A stretch of 64,000 nucleotides of DNA from Lentzea californiensis (GTDB lineage: Bacteria; Actinomycetota; Actinomycetes; Mycobacteriales; Pseudonocardiaceae), in assembly GCF_024648825.1 (NCBI RefSeq), contig NZ_JANBBE010000007.1, forward strand, positions 248,001 through 312,000, given 5' to 3'. The translations under genes and the position numbers were made by a program. Position 1 is the first letter of the stretch. Every line of letters begins with the position of its first letter. This document shows, one piece after another, positions 11,310 through 22,967 of the stretch. Under the pieces are notes generated by a model that made no database searches, had not been told where the DNA came from, and was given only the letters and a program-made list of their open reading frames with translations.

Positions 11310-11878
11310 CAGGACTTGTCGCTGATGCGGCCGAGGTAGCGGCCGTCGCGGGTGTCGACCTTGATCTTCTCGCCGGTCGTGACGAACAGCGGGACCTGGA
11401 TCTCGGCGCCGGTCTCGAGGCGGGCGGGCTTGGTGCCACCGGTGGAGCGGTCGCCCTGCAGGCCGGGGTCGGTGTGCTCGATGACGAGTTCGACCGACGT
11501 CGGGAGCTCGATGAACAGCGGGACGCCCTCGTGCGTGGCGACCATCGCTTCCTGGTTCTCCAGCAGGTAGTTCGCGGCGTCACCGACGGTCTCGGACGGA
11601 ACCGGGATCTGGTCGTAGGTGTCACCGTCCATGAAGATGAAGTCGGTGCCTTCCTTGTACAGGTAGGTCATGCCGCGCTTGTCCACGGTGGCGGTCTCGA
11701 CCTTGGTGCCCGCGTTGAAGGTCTTGTCGACGACCTTCCCGGTCAGCACGTGCTTGAGGGTCGTGCGCACGAAGGCGCCACCCTTGCCGGGCTTGACGTG
11801 CTGGAACGCGGTGACGGTCCAGAGCTGGCCGTCGAGGTTCAGCACCAGGCCGTTCTTCAGGTCGTTCGTGGTGGCCAC
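11309..11878 (-). CDS. efp: Translation elongation factor P
   Basis: Relieves ribosome stalling at polyproline. 189 residues with three OB-like domains: KOW-type domain I (residues 1-62) carrying the conserved loop PGKGGAFVR with Lys32 at the tip, domain II, and the C-terminal OB domain ending in the EF-P signature around [20 protein letters not shown] start preceded by AGGAGA. No lysylation gene (EpmA/EpmB) is visible here, so Lys32 is probably unmodified or differently modified. Second gene of a pepQ-efp-nusB operon. Confidence 0.97.
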   Translation of the reverse strand: MATTNDLKNGLVLNLDGQLWTVTAFQHVKPGKGGAFVRTTLKHVLTGKVVDKTFNAGTKVETATVDKRGMTYLYKEGTDFIFMDGDTYDQIPVPSETVGDAANYLLENQEAMVATHEGVPLFIELPTSVELVIEHTDPGLQGDRSTGGTKPARLETGAEIQVPLFVTTGEKIKVDTRDGRYLGRISDKS

Positions 11879-11909
11879 GGTGGGATTTCTCCTGTGTAGG
11901 ACGGGGGTG

Positions 11910-12986
11910 TCAGACGACCACGAGTTCCTTCGTGGTCAGGGTGAGGAGCTCCGGCCCGCTTTCGCGGACCACGAGGGTGTCCTCGATGCGGACCCCGCCC
12001 CGCCCCGACAAGTAGACGCCGGGCTCGACGGTGACCGCCATACCGGCCGAAAGTGTACCGGCACCCGCCTTCGACAACGCCGGTGCCTCGTGGATCTCCA
12101 GCCCGACCCCGTGACCGAGGCCGTGCAGGAACTCCTTCCCGTGCCCGGCCTTCTCGATCACCTCGCGCGACGCGTGGTCGACGTCGCTCACCTTCACGCC
12201 CGGCTCGAGCGCGTGACGACCCGCCGCCTGCGAGCGCGCGACCAGGTCGTACAGGTCGCGCTGCCAGTCCGCGGGCCTGCCGAGCACGAGCGTGCGGGTC
12301 ATGTCGGAGTGGTAGCCGTCGACCAGGGCGCCGAAGTCGAGCTTGATGAAGTCGCCGGTGTGCAGCGTCGCGTCCGTCGGCGAGTGGTGGGGCACGGCCG
12401 AGTTCGCGCCGAACGCCACGATCGAGGAGAACGACGGGCCCTCGGCGCCGTGGTCGAGCATGCGGCTCTCCAGCTCGCGCGCGACCTCGCGTTCGGTGCG
12501 GCCCGCTCGCAGGCCACCGTGCCCGATCAACGCCGCGAGCGCGCGGTCCGCCGCCGCGCACGCCATCCGCAGCGCCTCGATCTCGACCTCGTCCTTGACC
12601 AGCCGCAGCTTCTCGACCAGGCCACCGGCCTTGTGCAGCTCCGCCTTCCCGGCGGCCGCCGTCAGCTCGTCCAGGCCGTCGACCGTGACGTGGTGGCTCT
12701 CGAACCCGAGCCTGCCCTTCGCCCTGCTCGCGAGCGCGGTGTCGCACGGCCGGTCGATCAGCCGTTCCAGGTCCGGCACCTGCTTCGCCGACTGGGTGAG
12801 ATAACGGCCGTCGGTGCAGAACACCGAGGTGTCGTCACCGCTCGCGTCGACCAGGACGGCGGCGTTCGACCCGGTGAACCCGGTCAGGTACCGGACGTTC
12901 AGCAGGTTCGTCACGAGGAGCGCGTCCAGGTTCTCGGACTGGAGCGCTTGGCGCAATGCGGTTCGGCGTGCGGCGTACGACGACAT
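11910..12986 (-). CDS. pepQ: M24 metallopeptidase (Xaa-Pro aminopeptidase/dipeptidase)
   Basis: Cytoplasmic peptidase that cleaves the bond before proline. 358 residues: an N-terminal creatinase-like domain (1-125, with [14 protein letters not shown]) and a C-terminal pita-bread domain. All five metal ligands can be read: D in [14 protein letters not shown] in HSDMTRTL, H in [13 protein letters not shown] in VTVEPGVYL and E in GVRIEDTLV. It heads the pepQ-efp-nusB run, 31 bases upstream of efp, the standard actinomycete order. Gene symbol is by family; pepP-like naming is equally defensible. Confidence 0.93.
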   Translation of the reverse strand: MSSYAARRTALRQALQSENLDALLVTNLLNVRYLTGFTGSNAAVLVDASGDDTSVFCTDGRYLTQSAKQVPDLERLIDRPCDTALASRAKGRLGFESHHVTVDGLDELTAAAGKAELHKAGGLVEKLRLVKDEVEIEALRMACAAADRALAALIGHGGLRAGRTEREVARELESRMLDHGAEGPSFSSIVAFGANSAVPHHSPTDATLHTGDFIKLDFGALVDGYHSDMTRTLVLGRPADWQRDLYDLVARSQAAGRHALEPGVKVSDVDHASREVIEKAGHGKEFLHGLGHGVGLEIHEAPALSKAGAGTLSAGMAVTVEPGVYLSGRGGVRIEDTLVVRESGPELLTLTTKELVVV

Positions 12987-13021
12987 GTCTCGCAGCGTAC
13001 GGCCAGTCCTAAGCTGTCCGC

Positions 13022-13432
13022 ATGCGTCCTTGGTTCGTCCGTGCGTTGTGGATGGGGCTCCTGCATGGGGCCGTGCAGACCGGCGTGGCGGCCGTGGGCG
13101 TGCGCAGCCCGGAGGCCTCCTCGATCCGGCCGATCGCTCTCGGTCTCCTGATCGTCGCCGCGGTCCTCTGGGGCGCGGTCGACACGCTGCGCGACCTGGA
13201 CGGGCGCGGCATGCAGTGGTTCATCGCGTCGCTGATCGCGGGCCCGTTCGCGGGTGCGCTGGGCGTGATCGGGTCGGCGTTGCTGGTCGACCAGACCGGG
13301 CAGGAGGCGCTGTGGGTGGCGCTGACGGGCGGGGCCGCGTTCACGGCGTTGCTCGTGCTCGCGCCCGCCGGGCTCGGGATGCTGCTGGGCGGCTTCCTCG
13401 CGAAGGAGGACCCGGCTAGTCCGCGGAGCTGA
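13022..13432 (+). CDS. Small four-helix membrane protein (B-4DMT-like)
   Basis: 136 residues with four predicted transmembrane segments: about 7-25, 38-52, 65-86 and 97-125, separated by a short acidic loop (DTLRDLDGRG). No ligand motif is visible. Divergent from pepQ with 35 bases between the start codons. Small four-helix proteins at this site in related actinomycetes are annotated as B-4DMT transporters; that name rests on fold prediction only. Its 3' end overlaps the lipoprotein gene on the other strand by 17 bases. Confidence 0.75.
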   Translation: MRPWFVRALWMGLLHGAVQTGVAAVGVRSPEASSIRPIALGLLIVAAVLWGAVDTLRDLDGRGMQWFIASLIAGPFAGALGVIGSALLVDQTGQEALWVALTGGAAFTALLVLAPAGLGMLLGGFLAKEDPASPRS

Positions 13433-14027
13433 CCGTGAGCAGGTAGCGCGCCGAGGTGCTGAAGTCGCCGAGCTCCCCCGCGATCACCAGCTCGTGCTCA
13501 CCCGGCTTCAACGGCGGGATCCACGCCCACAACCCGCAGGCCTGAGCCTGCACACGCCCCTCGCGGGCACCCATCGCGTTGTCCGGCGCGGCCTCGAAGG
13601 TGATCCCGACCGGCGCGATCCGCCGCAGCTCCACCAGCTGGCCGTCGAGCGTCACCGACCCCTTGCCGACGGCCATGAACGACTCGCAGTTCGTGACCGT
13701 GCTGACCGCCGGACCGGCGAGCGGACGCCCCGCGGGCACCTGGCACCGCCTGTCGACGGGCCCGCCGAACGTCCCCGCGAAGAACCACACGTCCTCCGGC
13801 TGGTTCTCGGCGCACCACTGGCCGGTGTCGTCGACGACGGGGTTGCGGTTCTCCGGGCTCGACGCCGCCCACGTCCACCACTTCGCCTGCAGGTCCCGAT
13901 CGGACAGCCGCTCCGCGCTCACCGCCGTCTCGCTGCTGACGGGCGCGGGCTCCGGCGCGGCCGCGCATCCGGCCAGGAGCAGGGCGAACGCGGCGATCAG
14001 CAGTCTCGGCACGTTCGGCATCTTCAC
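13416..14027 (-). CDS. Secreted lipoprotein of unknown function
   Basis: 203 residues. The N-terminus (VKMPNVPRLLIAAFALLLAG) is a signal sequence ending in the lipobox LLAGC at residues 17-21, so the mature protein should be a lipid-anchored exported protein. The mature part has four cysteines (WC, RRCQVP, TNCES, QACGLW) that could form two disulfides, and several conserved tryptophans. I do not recognise a catalytic domain. It follows the VOC gene by four bases and probably forms a two-gene operon with it. Start is GTG at 14027; an ATG two codons in is equally usable. Confidence 0.8.
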   Translation of the reverse strand: MKMPNVPRLLIAAFALLLAGCAAAPEPAPVSSETAVSAERLSDRDLQAKWWTWAASSPENRNPVVDDTGQWCAENQPEDVWFFAGTFGGPVDRRCQVPAGRPLAGPAVSTVTNCESFMAVGKGSVTLDGQLVELRRIAPVGITFEAAPDNAMGAREGRVQAQACGLWAWIPPLKPGEHELVIAGELGDFSTSARYLLTVSSAD

Positions 14028-14031
14028 ACGT

Positions 14032-14409
14032 TCAGACGCCGACCAGCTCGATTTCGAAGCCGTCCTCGTTCTCCAGGAACGCCGCGTAGTGGTCCGGTCC
14101 TCCCGCGTGAGGATGCCTGTCCGCGAACATGAGCTTCCACCCGTTCGCCTCGGATTCCCCGGTCAGCCGGTCGACGTCCTCGCGGGTCCCCGCGTGCAGG
14201 GCGAGGTGGTTCAGACCCGCTTTCATCCGATCGTGTGGACCCGTCATGGCCGGGGACTGCTCGGCCACGACGTAGGTCCCGCCGAGCTTCCAGCTGACGC
14301 CGGCGGTCCAGCGCTGGTGCTCGGTCCAGCCGAGCTCGGTGAGGATCCACCCGAACGTGGCCTCGGCGCGGGCGAGGTCCGGGACCCACAATTCCACGTG
14401 GTGGAGCAA
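14032..14409 (-). CDS. VOC/glyoxalase-fold protein
   Basis: 125 residues with two beta-alpha-beta-beta-beta modules: LHHVELWVPDLARAEATFGW at the start and a second half with GLNHLALHAGTREDVDRL. Likely metal ligands are His in HHVELWV, His in NHLALHA and Glu in DGFEIELVGV, the pattern of glyoxalase I and fosfomycin/bleomycin-resistance proteins. Substrate cannot be assigned. TTG start preceded by AAGGGAA. It overlaps nothing and runs into the lipoprotein gene four bases downstream. Confidence 0.85.
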   Translation of the reverse strand: MLHHVELWVPDLARAEATFGWILTELGWTEHQRWTAGVSWKLGGTYVVAEQSPAMTGPHDRMKAGLNHLALHAGTREDVDRLTGESEANGWKLMFADRHPHAGGPDHYAAFLENEDGFEIELVGV

Positions 14410-14495
14410 CGGTTCCCTTACGTGTCAAGGAATCGACCAGCGGTAGATCGGAAAGGCACACACACGAAGCTCGTCGGATCAGCGAGGATCGGCTC

Positions 14496-15231
14496 ATGAA
14501 GATCGTCTCGAACGCCGAGCGGCCCGACCTCCAGGGCCCCGCCCAGGCCTCGCTGCGGGACGGCTGGCCCGCGTTCGTGCTGCGCGGCGAGGTGCCTCGC
14601 GTCCACCGCGACGCCGTGGCGGAGTACTTCCCGCGCTATGACGTGCTGCTCATCGAGGACGACCTGGTGCTCGCGCGGGCGACGGCGGTCGCGCTGCGGT
14701 GGGACGGTGACACGGCGACGCTGCCCGACGGCGGCTACGACGGCGCGCTGGTCGCGGCGGTCACCGAGCACGAGAGCGGCGTCGTGCCCGACACGTTGTG
14801 CGTCGTGGCGGCGACCGTGCGGACCGGCCGCACCGGCAGCGGCCTGGCGGGCGAGGTGCTCACCGGGTTGCGCGAACGGGCCGCGGCCGACGGGATCGCG
14901 CGGGTGATCGTGCCGGTGCGGCCGACGCTCAAGGCGACCTACCCGTTGACGTCCATGGAGGACTTCCAGCGGTGGACCCGCGCGGACGGCCTGCACCTCG
15001 ACCCGTGGGTCCGCACCCACCAGCGGCTCGGTGCCACGATCCTGCGGCCGGCGCCCCGGTCGATGGTCGTGACCGGGACCGTCGCGGAGTGGGAGCGGTG
15101 GACCGGGATGGCGTTCCCGCAGAGCGGCCGGTACGTCGTTGCGGGCGGGCTGGACCTGGTCGCGATCGACCGGGAGCTCGACCAGGGGGTCTACGAGGAG
15201 ACGAACCTCTGGATGCGCCACCCGGTGCGCG

Positions 15232-15245
<14 letters not shown>
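14496..15245 (+). CDS. GNAT-like acetyltransferase-fold protein
   Basis: 249 residues. The centre has a GNAT-type acyl-CoA site: hydrophobic strand [20 protein letters not shown], where the R/Q-x-x-G-x-G/A loop is represented by [14 protein letters not shown], followed by [20 protein letters not shown]. The N-terminal 50 residues and C-terminal 80 residues are extra to a minimal GNAT domain. It stands alone, divergent from the VOC gene, and its 3' end overlaps aroQ by 14 bases tail to tail. Substrate unknown. Confidence 0.75.
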
Positions 15246-18474
<3,229 letters not shown>

Positions 18475-18481
18475 AATCCTT

Positions 18482-18934
18482 TCACAGCGTCGTCAACGCC
18501 CAGGTGGCGGCCAGCAGGCCCGGTCCGTGCGGCACCGCGCGCCTGCGCCGGAACGCGGCGACGGCCAGGGTGACCACGCTGGACAGGATCGCCGCAGGTA
18601 GGAGCACCGGCAGCGGGAGCGCCGCGCCGAGCCCGAAGGCGAGCTTCACGTCGCCGCCGCCCATCAGCGCGGGCCGCAGCCGCCGGACGGCGAGATGCGC
18701 GCCACCGAAGACGAGCGACGACAGGGCCGCCGCTCCCAGCCCGTGGAACTGCAGGAGCACCAGCGCGGCACCCAGCGGGAGGGTCAGCGCGTCCGGCAAC
18801 CGGTGGTGCCGCAGGTCGATCATCGCGAGCACGATGCCGAACCAGGCCAGCAGGTACGACGAGGGCGGAGCGTCCAGGACGGCGGCGACCGTCCACAGCG
18901 AACCCAGTGAGAACGAGAGCAGGACCGTGGTCAT
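18482..18934 (-). CDS. Short A24 prepilin peptidase (TadV/PilD-like)
   Basis: About 150 residues, five hydrophobic helices. Both catalytic aspartates of the A24 family are present: D in [19 protein letters not shown] and D in [12 protein letters not shown]. The N-terminal methyltransferase domain of full PilD is absent, as in actinomycete and tad-type enzymes. It would process type IV/Flp prepilins at the membrane; no pilin gene is in view. I chose the ATG at 18934; the region upstream codes for no conserved sequence. The gene normally sits between aroE and aroC; here aroE lies 6.7 kb away. Confidence 0.87.
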   Translation of the reverse strand: MTTVLLSFSLGSLWTVAAVLDAPPSSYLLAWFGIVLAMIDLRHHRLPDALTLPLGAALVLLQFHGLGAAALSSLVFGGAHLAVRRLRPALMGGGDVKLAFGLGAALPLPVLLPAAILSSVVTLAVAAFRRRRAVPHGPGLLAATWALTTL

Positions 18935-19040
18935 GACACCACGGTCCTGCCAGGGGTGACCAGGTACAAGTTCGGGCCTGTCGTGAACGGTCCGTCCACG
19001 CGCAGCCCTCACACCGCCCCGGTCAGGGCGGGAGAACGGT

Positions 19041-19496
19041 TCAGCGAGACCAGTCGAACAGGGCGTCGCCCGCCACCACGTCCGCGTCGAGAGCCAGGTC
19101 GCCGAGCACCTCGGCGGACGCGTCGAGCGCGACCACCGGGCAGATCGGCGCGAACCCGGCCGCCTCGACCTCGGCCGGGTCCCACGTCACGATCTTCTGG
19201 CCGGCCTGGACCTGCTCGCCCTTGACGACGTGGAGCTCGAAGCCCTCGCCCTTGCGCTTCACGGTGTCGATGCCGAGGTGGACCAGGATGGCCGCCCCGT
19301 CAGCGTTGGCGACCACGAACGCGTGCGGGTGCAACGTCACGACGGTGCCGTCGAGCGGTGACACCACATCGGCCTTCGATCGAATCGGTTCGACGGCCAC
19401 GCCGGGCCCGACCATCGCCTCGGCGAAGACCTGGTCGGGAACCGCGGAGAGCGCGACCACCCGGCCCGCCACGGGGCTGCCGACGCGCAGGCTCAC
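19041..19496 (-). CDS. crr: PTS glucose/GlcNAc-family EIIA component
   Basis: Takes phosphate from HPr and passes it to EIIB. 151 residues of the PTS_EIIA_1 (Crr-like) fold: SPVAGRVVALSAVPDQVFAE at the N-terminus and the phosphorylation site ILVHLGIDTVKRKGEGF with His73. The GTG start overlaps the EIIB stop as GTGA. Divergent from the regulator/EIIC/HPr genes; together they complete a GlcNAc-type PTS except for EI (ptsI), which is not in the window. Confidence 0.94.
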   Translation of the reverse strand: MSLRVGSPVAGRVVALSAVPDQVFAEAMVGPGVAVEPIRSKADVVSPLDGTVVTLHPHAFVVANADGAAILVHLGIDTVKRKGEGFELHVVKGEQVQAGQKIVTWDPAEVEAAGFAPICPVVALDASAEVLGDLALDADVVAGDALFDWSR

Positions 19497-19729
19497 AGCA
19501 GGTCCTCGATGTCCGACGCGATGGTGTCCGCCTCGGGTCCCACGACGACCTGGACGACGTTGCCGGAACGCATGACTCCGTGCGCTCCCAACGCCTTCAG
19601 CGCCTTCTCGTCCACGACGGAACCGTCTTCGAGCTCGCACCGCAGGCGGGTGATGCAGGGCTCGATCTCGATGATGTTGTCCCGGCCACCCAGCGCCTCG
19701 AGGATCTTCTGAGCCTTCTCGTCAGCCAC
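19493..19729 (-). CDS. PTS glucose/GlcNAc-family EIIB domain protein
   Basis: 78 residues, a stand-alone EIIB. The phospho-cysteine is Cys25 in IEPCITRLRCELEDGS, with the conserved ALGAHGVMRSGNVVQVVVGP segment after it. It phosphorylates incoming sugar on the EIIC permease coded by 20593-21879. GTG start preceded by GAGAGGT. Separate EIIB and EIIC chains, with EIIA as a third, match the actinomycete NagF/NagE/Crr layout. Confidence 0.94.
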   Translation of the reverse strand: MADEKAQKILEALGGRDNIIEIEPCITRLRCELEDGSVVDEKALKALGAHGVMRSGNVVQVVVGPEADTIASDIEDLL

Positions 19730-19797
19730 GTTCGTACCTCTCGTTCCCGTAACAGCGGTTGACACCCGCTCGGTGCGCGGAGCATCCTCCCGCACCA

Positions 19798-19813
19798 ACT
19801 GGTCTAGACCGGA
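19798..19813. promoter_or_regulatory. dre site (DasR-type operator) in the PTS divergent region
   Basis: ACTGGTCTAGACCGGA matches 14 of 16 positions of the DasR responsive element A(G/C)TGGTCTAGACCA(G/C)T. It lies 28 bp upstream of the GntR-family regulator gene and 69 bp upstream of the EIIB gene. A possible promoter for the rightward genes (TTGACA at 19759-19764) is directly upstream, so binding would block it. Confidence 0.85.
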
Positions 19814-19840
19814 AAGTACCACTAGCGAGGAGGTGAGCGA

Positions 19841-20596
19841 GTGAACGAGATCGTGGACGGCCCCAAGCCGAAGCACGCGCAGCTGCGTGAGATCCTGCGG
19901 CGCCTGGCAGAACAGGAGCTCGCTCCCGGCTCACCGATTCCGTCCGAGCGCGATCTCGCCGAGCGGTACGGAGTCTCTCGCATCACCGTGCGGGCCGCAG
20001 TCGGCCAGCTGGTCGCCGAAGGCCTGCTCACGCGGGCCAAGGGACGTGGGACGTTCACCGCCAAACGGCGCTACGACCTGCAGCTCTTCCTGGCCTCGTT
20101 CACCTCGGACATGAAGGCGCGCGGGGTCGAACCCAGCACCGAGGTGATCAGCTGCGGCCAGGCGGCACCCGGCTCGAAGGCCTCGCTGGGCCTCGAGTCC
20201 GACGAGTACGCGTACCGCGTCGTGCGGCTGCGCAAGGCCGACGGGGCACCGCTGGCGCTCGAAGCCGGCTGGTACAGCCCGCACCTGCTTCCCGAGCTCG
20301 ACCGATGCGACCTGACCGGATCGATCTACGAGATCATCGCGACCCGGTACGGAATTCAGCTCGACCACGCGCGGCAGACCGTGTGGGCCGAGACCGCCGA
20401 CGCGGAGACCGCGAAGGCGCTCGACGTCCGCAAGGGCAGCCCGCTCCTCGTGTTCAGGAGGGTCGCCAGCTCCGACGGGCGGCCCTGTGAAGACGTCACT
20501 TCCTGGTACCGGGGCGATCTCTACCAGGTGACCATGCAACTGGACCGGACCGTCCCGGGTACCGGACCGAACTCCGCCAAGGGAGGAACCCGATGA
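19841..20596 (+). CDS. GntR/HutC-family regulator, DasR-like
   Basis: 251 residues. N-terminal winged helix (residues 12-75: PSERDLAERYGVSRITVRAA is the recognition region) and a C-terminal UTRA ligand domain (about 85-240). DasR-family members bind glucosamine-6-phosphate or GlcNAc-6-phosphate and release dre operators; a 14/16 dre lies just upstream of this gene and it is co-transcribed with the GlcNAc-type EIIC, so it probably controls these PTS genes and itself. Whether it is the global DasR or a local paralogue (NagR-like) cannot be settled from the window. GTG start with GAGGAGGTGA. Confidence 0.88.
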   Translation: MNEIVDGPKPKHAQLREILRRLAEQELAPGSPIPSERDLAERYGVSRITVRAAVGQLVAEGLLTRAKGRGTFTAKRRYDLQLFLASFTSDMKARGVEPSTEVISCGQAAPGSKASLGLESDEYAYRVVRLRKADGAPLALEAGWYSPHLLPELDRCDLTGSIYEIIATRYGIQLDHARQTVWAETADAETAKALDVRKGSPLLVFRRVASSDGRPCEDVTSWYRGDLYQVTMQLDRTVPGTGPNSAKGGTR

Positions 20597-21879
20597 GCAC
20601 GGACGCCGCAACCGGTGGTCGTGAGATCAAGGGCCTTGCCACGTTGCAGCGCTTCGGTCGCAGCCTCATGCTGCCGATCGCCGTGCTGCCCGCGGCAGGC
20701 CTGCTGCTCCGTTTCGGCCAGCCCGACATGCTGGGCAAGGACGGTCTGGGTTGGAACGCCGTCGCCTCGGTGATCGGTGCGGCGGGCGACGCGCTGTTCA
20801 GCAACCTCGCTCTGCTGTTCGCCGTCGGCATCGCCGTCGGTTTCGCACGGCGCGGTGACGGCTCCACGGCGCTCGCCGGCGTCGTCGGCTATGTCGTGCT
20901 GACGAGCGTCTTCAAGGCGATGTCGCCGCTGGTCCTCGACCAGCCGACCGACCCGGCCGCCAAGCCCGAGGTCATCAACTACGGGGTCCTCGGCGGTATC
21001 GTCGTCGGCCTCCTGACGGCCCTGCTGTGGCAGAAGTACCACCGCATCAAGCTGCCGCCGTACCTGGCGTTCTTCGGCGGCCGCCGGTTCGTCCCGATCA
21101 TCGTCGCCGGTGTCATGACGATCGTCGGCGTCCTGCTCGGCCTGGTCTACCCGTGGTTCGACGCGGGCCTGACCGCCATCGGCGAGTGGGTCACCGGCAG
21201 CACGATCATCGGTGCGTTCATCTACGGTGTCGTCAACCGCCTGCTGATCCCGCTGGGTCTGCACCACATCGTCAACAACGTCGTGTGGTTCCAGTTCGGC
21301 GAGTACAACGAGAAGACCGGTGATATCCCGCGCTTCCTCGCGGGCGACCCGACGGCCGGCACGTTCCAGACCGGCTTCTTCCCGATCCTGATGTTCGCCC
21401 TCCCGGCCGCCGCCCTCGCGATCGTGCACACCGCACGGCCGAACCAGCGCAAGCTCATCGGCGGCATCATGGGCTCCGCCGCTCTCACCGCGTTCATCAC
21501 CGGTGTGACGGAGCCGCTGGAGTTCGCGTTCATGTTCGTGGCGTGGCCGCTGTACCTGATCCACGCGTTCCTGACCGGTACGTCGCTCGCGATCTCGAAC
21601 GCGCTCGACGTCCACTCGGGCTTCTCGTTCTCGGCAGGTGCGATCGACTTCATCCTGAACTGGAACATCTCCCAGAAGCCGTGGATGCTGATCATTCTGG
21701 GCCTGATCTACGGTGCGATCTACTACTTCCTGTTCCGCTTCGTCATCAACAAGTGGAACCTGAAGACGCCGGGCCGCGAGGACGACGAGTCCCCTGAGGC
21801 CGACGAGAGCATCGTCGGCGGCAGTGGCGACACGGCGGTGCGCGAGAAGCAGAAGCGCACCACCGACGAACAGCAGTAA
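20593..21879 (+). CDS. nagE: PTS N-acetylglucosamine-type EIIC permease
   Basis: 428 residues, about ten transmembrane helices of the glucose-superfamily EIIC fold. Readable signatures: SLMLPIAVLPAAGLLLRFG at the start, the LGLHHIVNNVVWFQFGEY loop, and the substrate motif GVTEPLEFAFMFVAWPLY. The family imports and phosphorylates GlcNAc (or glucose). The hydrophilic acidic tail after residue 395 ends the chain with no fused EIIB, which is supplied in trans from 19493-19729. Its ATG overlaps the regulator stop (ATGA), so regulator and transporter are made together. Substrate GlcNAc is inferred from context. Confidence 0.9.
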   Translation: MSTDAATGGREIKGLATLQRFGRSLMLPIAVLPAAGLLLRFGQPDMLGKDGLGWNAVASVIGAAGDALFSNLALLFAVGIAVGFARRGDGSTALAGVVGYVVLTSVFKAMSPLVLDQPTDPAAKPEVINYGVLGGIVVGLLTALLWQKYHRIKLPPYLAFFGGRRFVPIIVAGVMTIVGVLLGLVYPWFDAGLTAIGEWVTGSTIIGAFIYGVVNRLLIPLGLHHIVNNVVWFQFGEYNEKTGDIPRFLAGDPTAGTFQTGFFPILMFALPAAALAIVHTARPNQRKLIGGIMGSAALTAFITGVTEPLEFAFMFVAWPLYLIHAFLTGTSLAISNALDVHSGFSFSAGAIDFILNWNISQKPWMLIILGLIYGAIYYFLFRFVINKWNLKTPGREDDESPEADESIVGGSGDTAVREKQKRTTDEQQ

Positions 21880-21890
21880 GCGAACCAGCT

Positions 21891-22910
21891 CTACCGGGAG
21901 GAACCATCATGGCCGAGCGACGGGTCACCGTGGCCAGCAAGGTCGGACTGCACGCCCGGCCTGCCGCACTGCTGGCGAAGGCCGCCGCCGACCAGCCGGT
22001 GGCGGTCAGCATCGCCAAGGACGGCGGCGAAGCCGTTGACGCGGCGAGTGTTCTGGGTCTGATGACCCTGGGCGCCATGCACGGTGACGAGGTGGTGCTC
22101 AGCGCCGAGGGGGACGGAGCGGACGCCGCTCTGGACGCCATCGCCGAGCTGATCGCCACCGATCACGACGAGTGATCCCGGTCGTGAGTGGTCTCGATCG
22201 CCCCGACGGCCTAGACCACTCACGACCCACCCGAAGTGCAGCACCACACCCGCGGTCACGACGCCGGCCAAGGTCGGCGGCGTGGCCTGCGGGTGGCTCA
22301 CGATCATCCAGACACCGCCGGCGGCCAATGCGGGCGGCACGACCAGTCCCGCGGTCCACTTGCGCAGCAACAGGAACGCGAGCGTCGAGACCAGCAGCGC
22401 CGCGCCGAGCGTGTCGCTGAACCGGTGCCAGCCGAGCGACACCGTCTCCGCCGCGACCGCCCCCGCGCCGATCGCCCCCGGCACCGCCACGACCAGCGCG
22501 AACCGCTGGGGCACCGCCATCGCCACCGCGATCACCGACGCCACCGCGGCCGTCGTGTGTCCACTCGGGAAGCTGTTGTGCACCAGCACGGCGTCGTCGT
22601 CGAGCGGCGGCCGCACCAGCACGTAGAGCTTCAGGACCTGCGCTCCCAGCACCGAACCGCCGAGCAGCAACAACGGCGTGAGCGACTTCTTGCGGGCGAA
22701 GAGGATCACGAGGACGGCGGCGAGGATGATCGCCGTGTCCACGTTGGACGCCCACGAGCGTTGCAGTGACAGTTCGGGCAACGCGGCGTTCTCCGCCTTC
22801 TGCCCGAACGACGTCCACACCAGCGCGAAGTACGTGAAGAGGAATCCCAGCAAGCTTCCGGCCATGGGTCCGACACTCCGCGAGCCGGTCCACGGGAACG
22901 TCCACGCCAT
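21891..22910 (-). CDS. PAP2-family membrane phosphatase with a read-through tail antisense to ptsH
   Basis: Residues 1-235 form a six-helix PAP2 lipid/undecaprenyl-phosphate phosphatase: KLYVLVRPP (motif 1), NSFPSGHTTAAVAS (motif 2) and SLGWHRFSDTLGA (motif 3, catalytic His). After GVVLHFGWVVSGLGR there is no stop codon; the frame continues about 100 residues through the terminator and the antisense strand of ptsH to 21891. That tail has no conserved sequence and is very likely not part of the ancestral protein. Start may be the ATG at 22910 or the one at 22865 (MAGSLLGFLF). Confidence 0.75.
   Translation of the reverse strand: MAWTFPWTGSRSVGPMAGSLLGFLFTYFALVWTSFGQKAENAALPELSLQRSWASNVDTAIILAAVLVILFARKKSLTPLLLLGGSVLGAQVLKLYVLVRPPLDDDAVLVHNSFPSGHTTAAVASVIAVAMAVPQRFALVVAVPGAIGAGAVAAETVSLGWHRFSDTLGAALLVSTLAFLLLRKWTAGLVVPPALAAGGVWMIVSHPQATPPTLAGVVTAGVVLHFGWVVSGLGRRGDRDHSRPGSLVVIGGDQLGDGVQSGVRSVPLGAEHHLVTVHGAQGHQTQNTRRVNGFAAVLGDADRHRLVGGGLRQQCGRPGVQSDLAGHGDPSLGHDGSSR
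21909..22175 (+). CDS. ptsH: Phosphocarrier protein HPr
   Basis: 88 residues. Active-site His15 in KVGLHARPAALLAKAA; the regulatory serine equivalent is Ser47 in VDAASVLGLMTLGA. General PTS phosphocarrier between EI and EIIA. 29 bases after EIIC with GGGAGGAA as ribosome binding site; followed by a strong stem-loop. Having HPr inside the GlcNAc operon rather than beside ptsI is noteworthy. Confidence 0.96.
   Translation: MAERRVTVASKVGLHARPAALLAKAAADQPVAVSIAKDGGEAVDAASVLGLMTLGAMHGDEVVLSAEGDGADAALDAIAELIATDHDE
22180..22227 (+). terminator. 15-bp stem-loop after ptsH, with dre-like half-sites
   Basis: A perfect 15-bp inverted repeat: 22180-22194 pairs with 22213-22227 around an 18-nt loop. The arms carry AGTGGTCT and AGACCACT, the two halves of the dre operator, and 22205-22220 matches a full dre at 12 of 16 positions. 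Terminator function is the main reading; operator overlap is discussed in the findings. Confidence 0.75.
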
Positions 22911-22967
22911 GTCATGGTTCCGCTACAGATCGGGCGCCGGTGCCGTCTCCCGCAGATAATGGATCTC

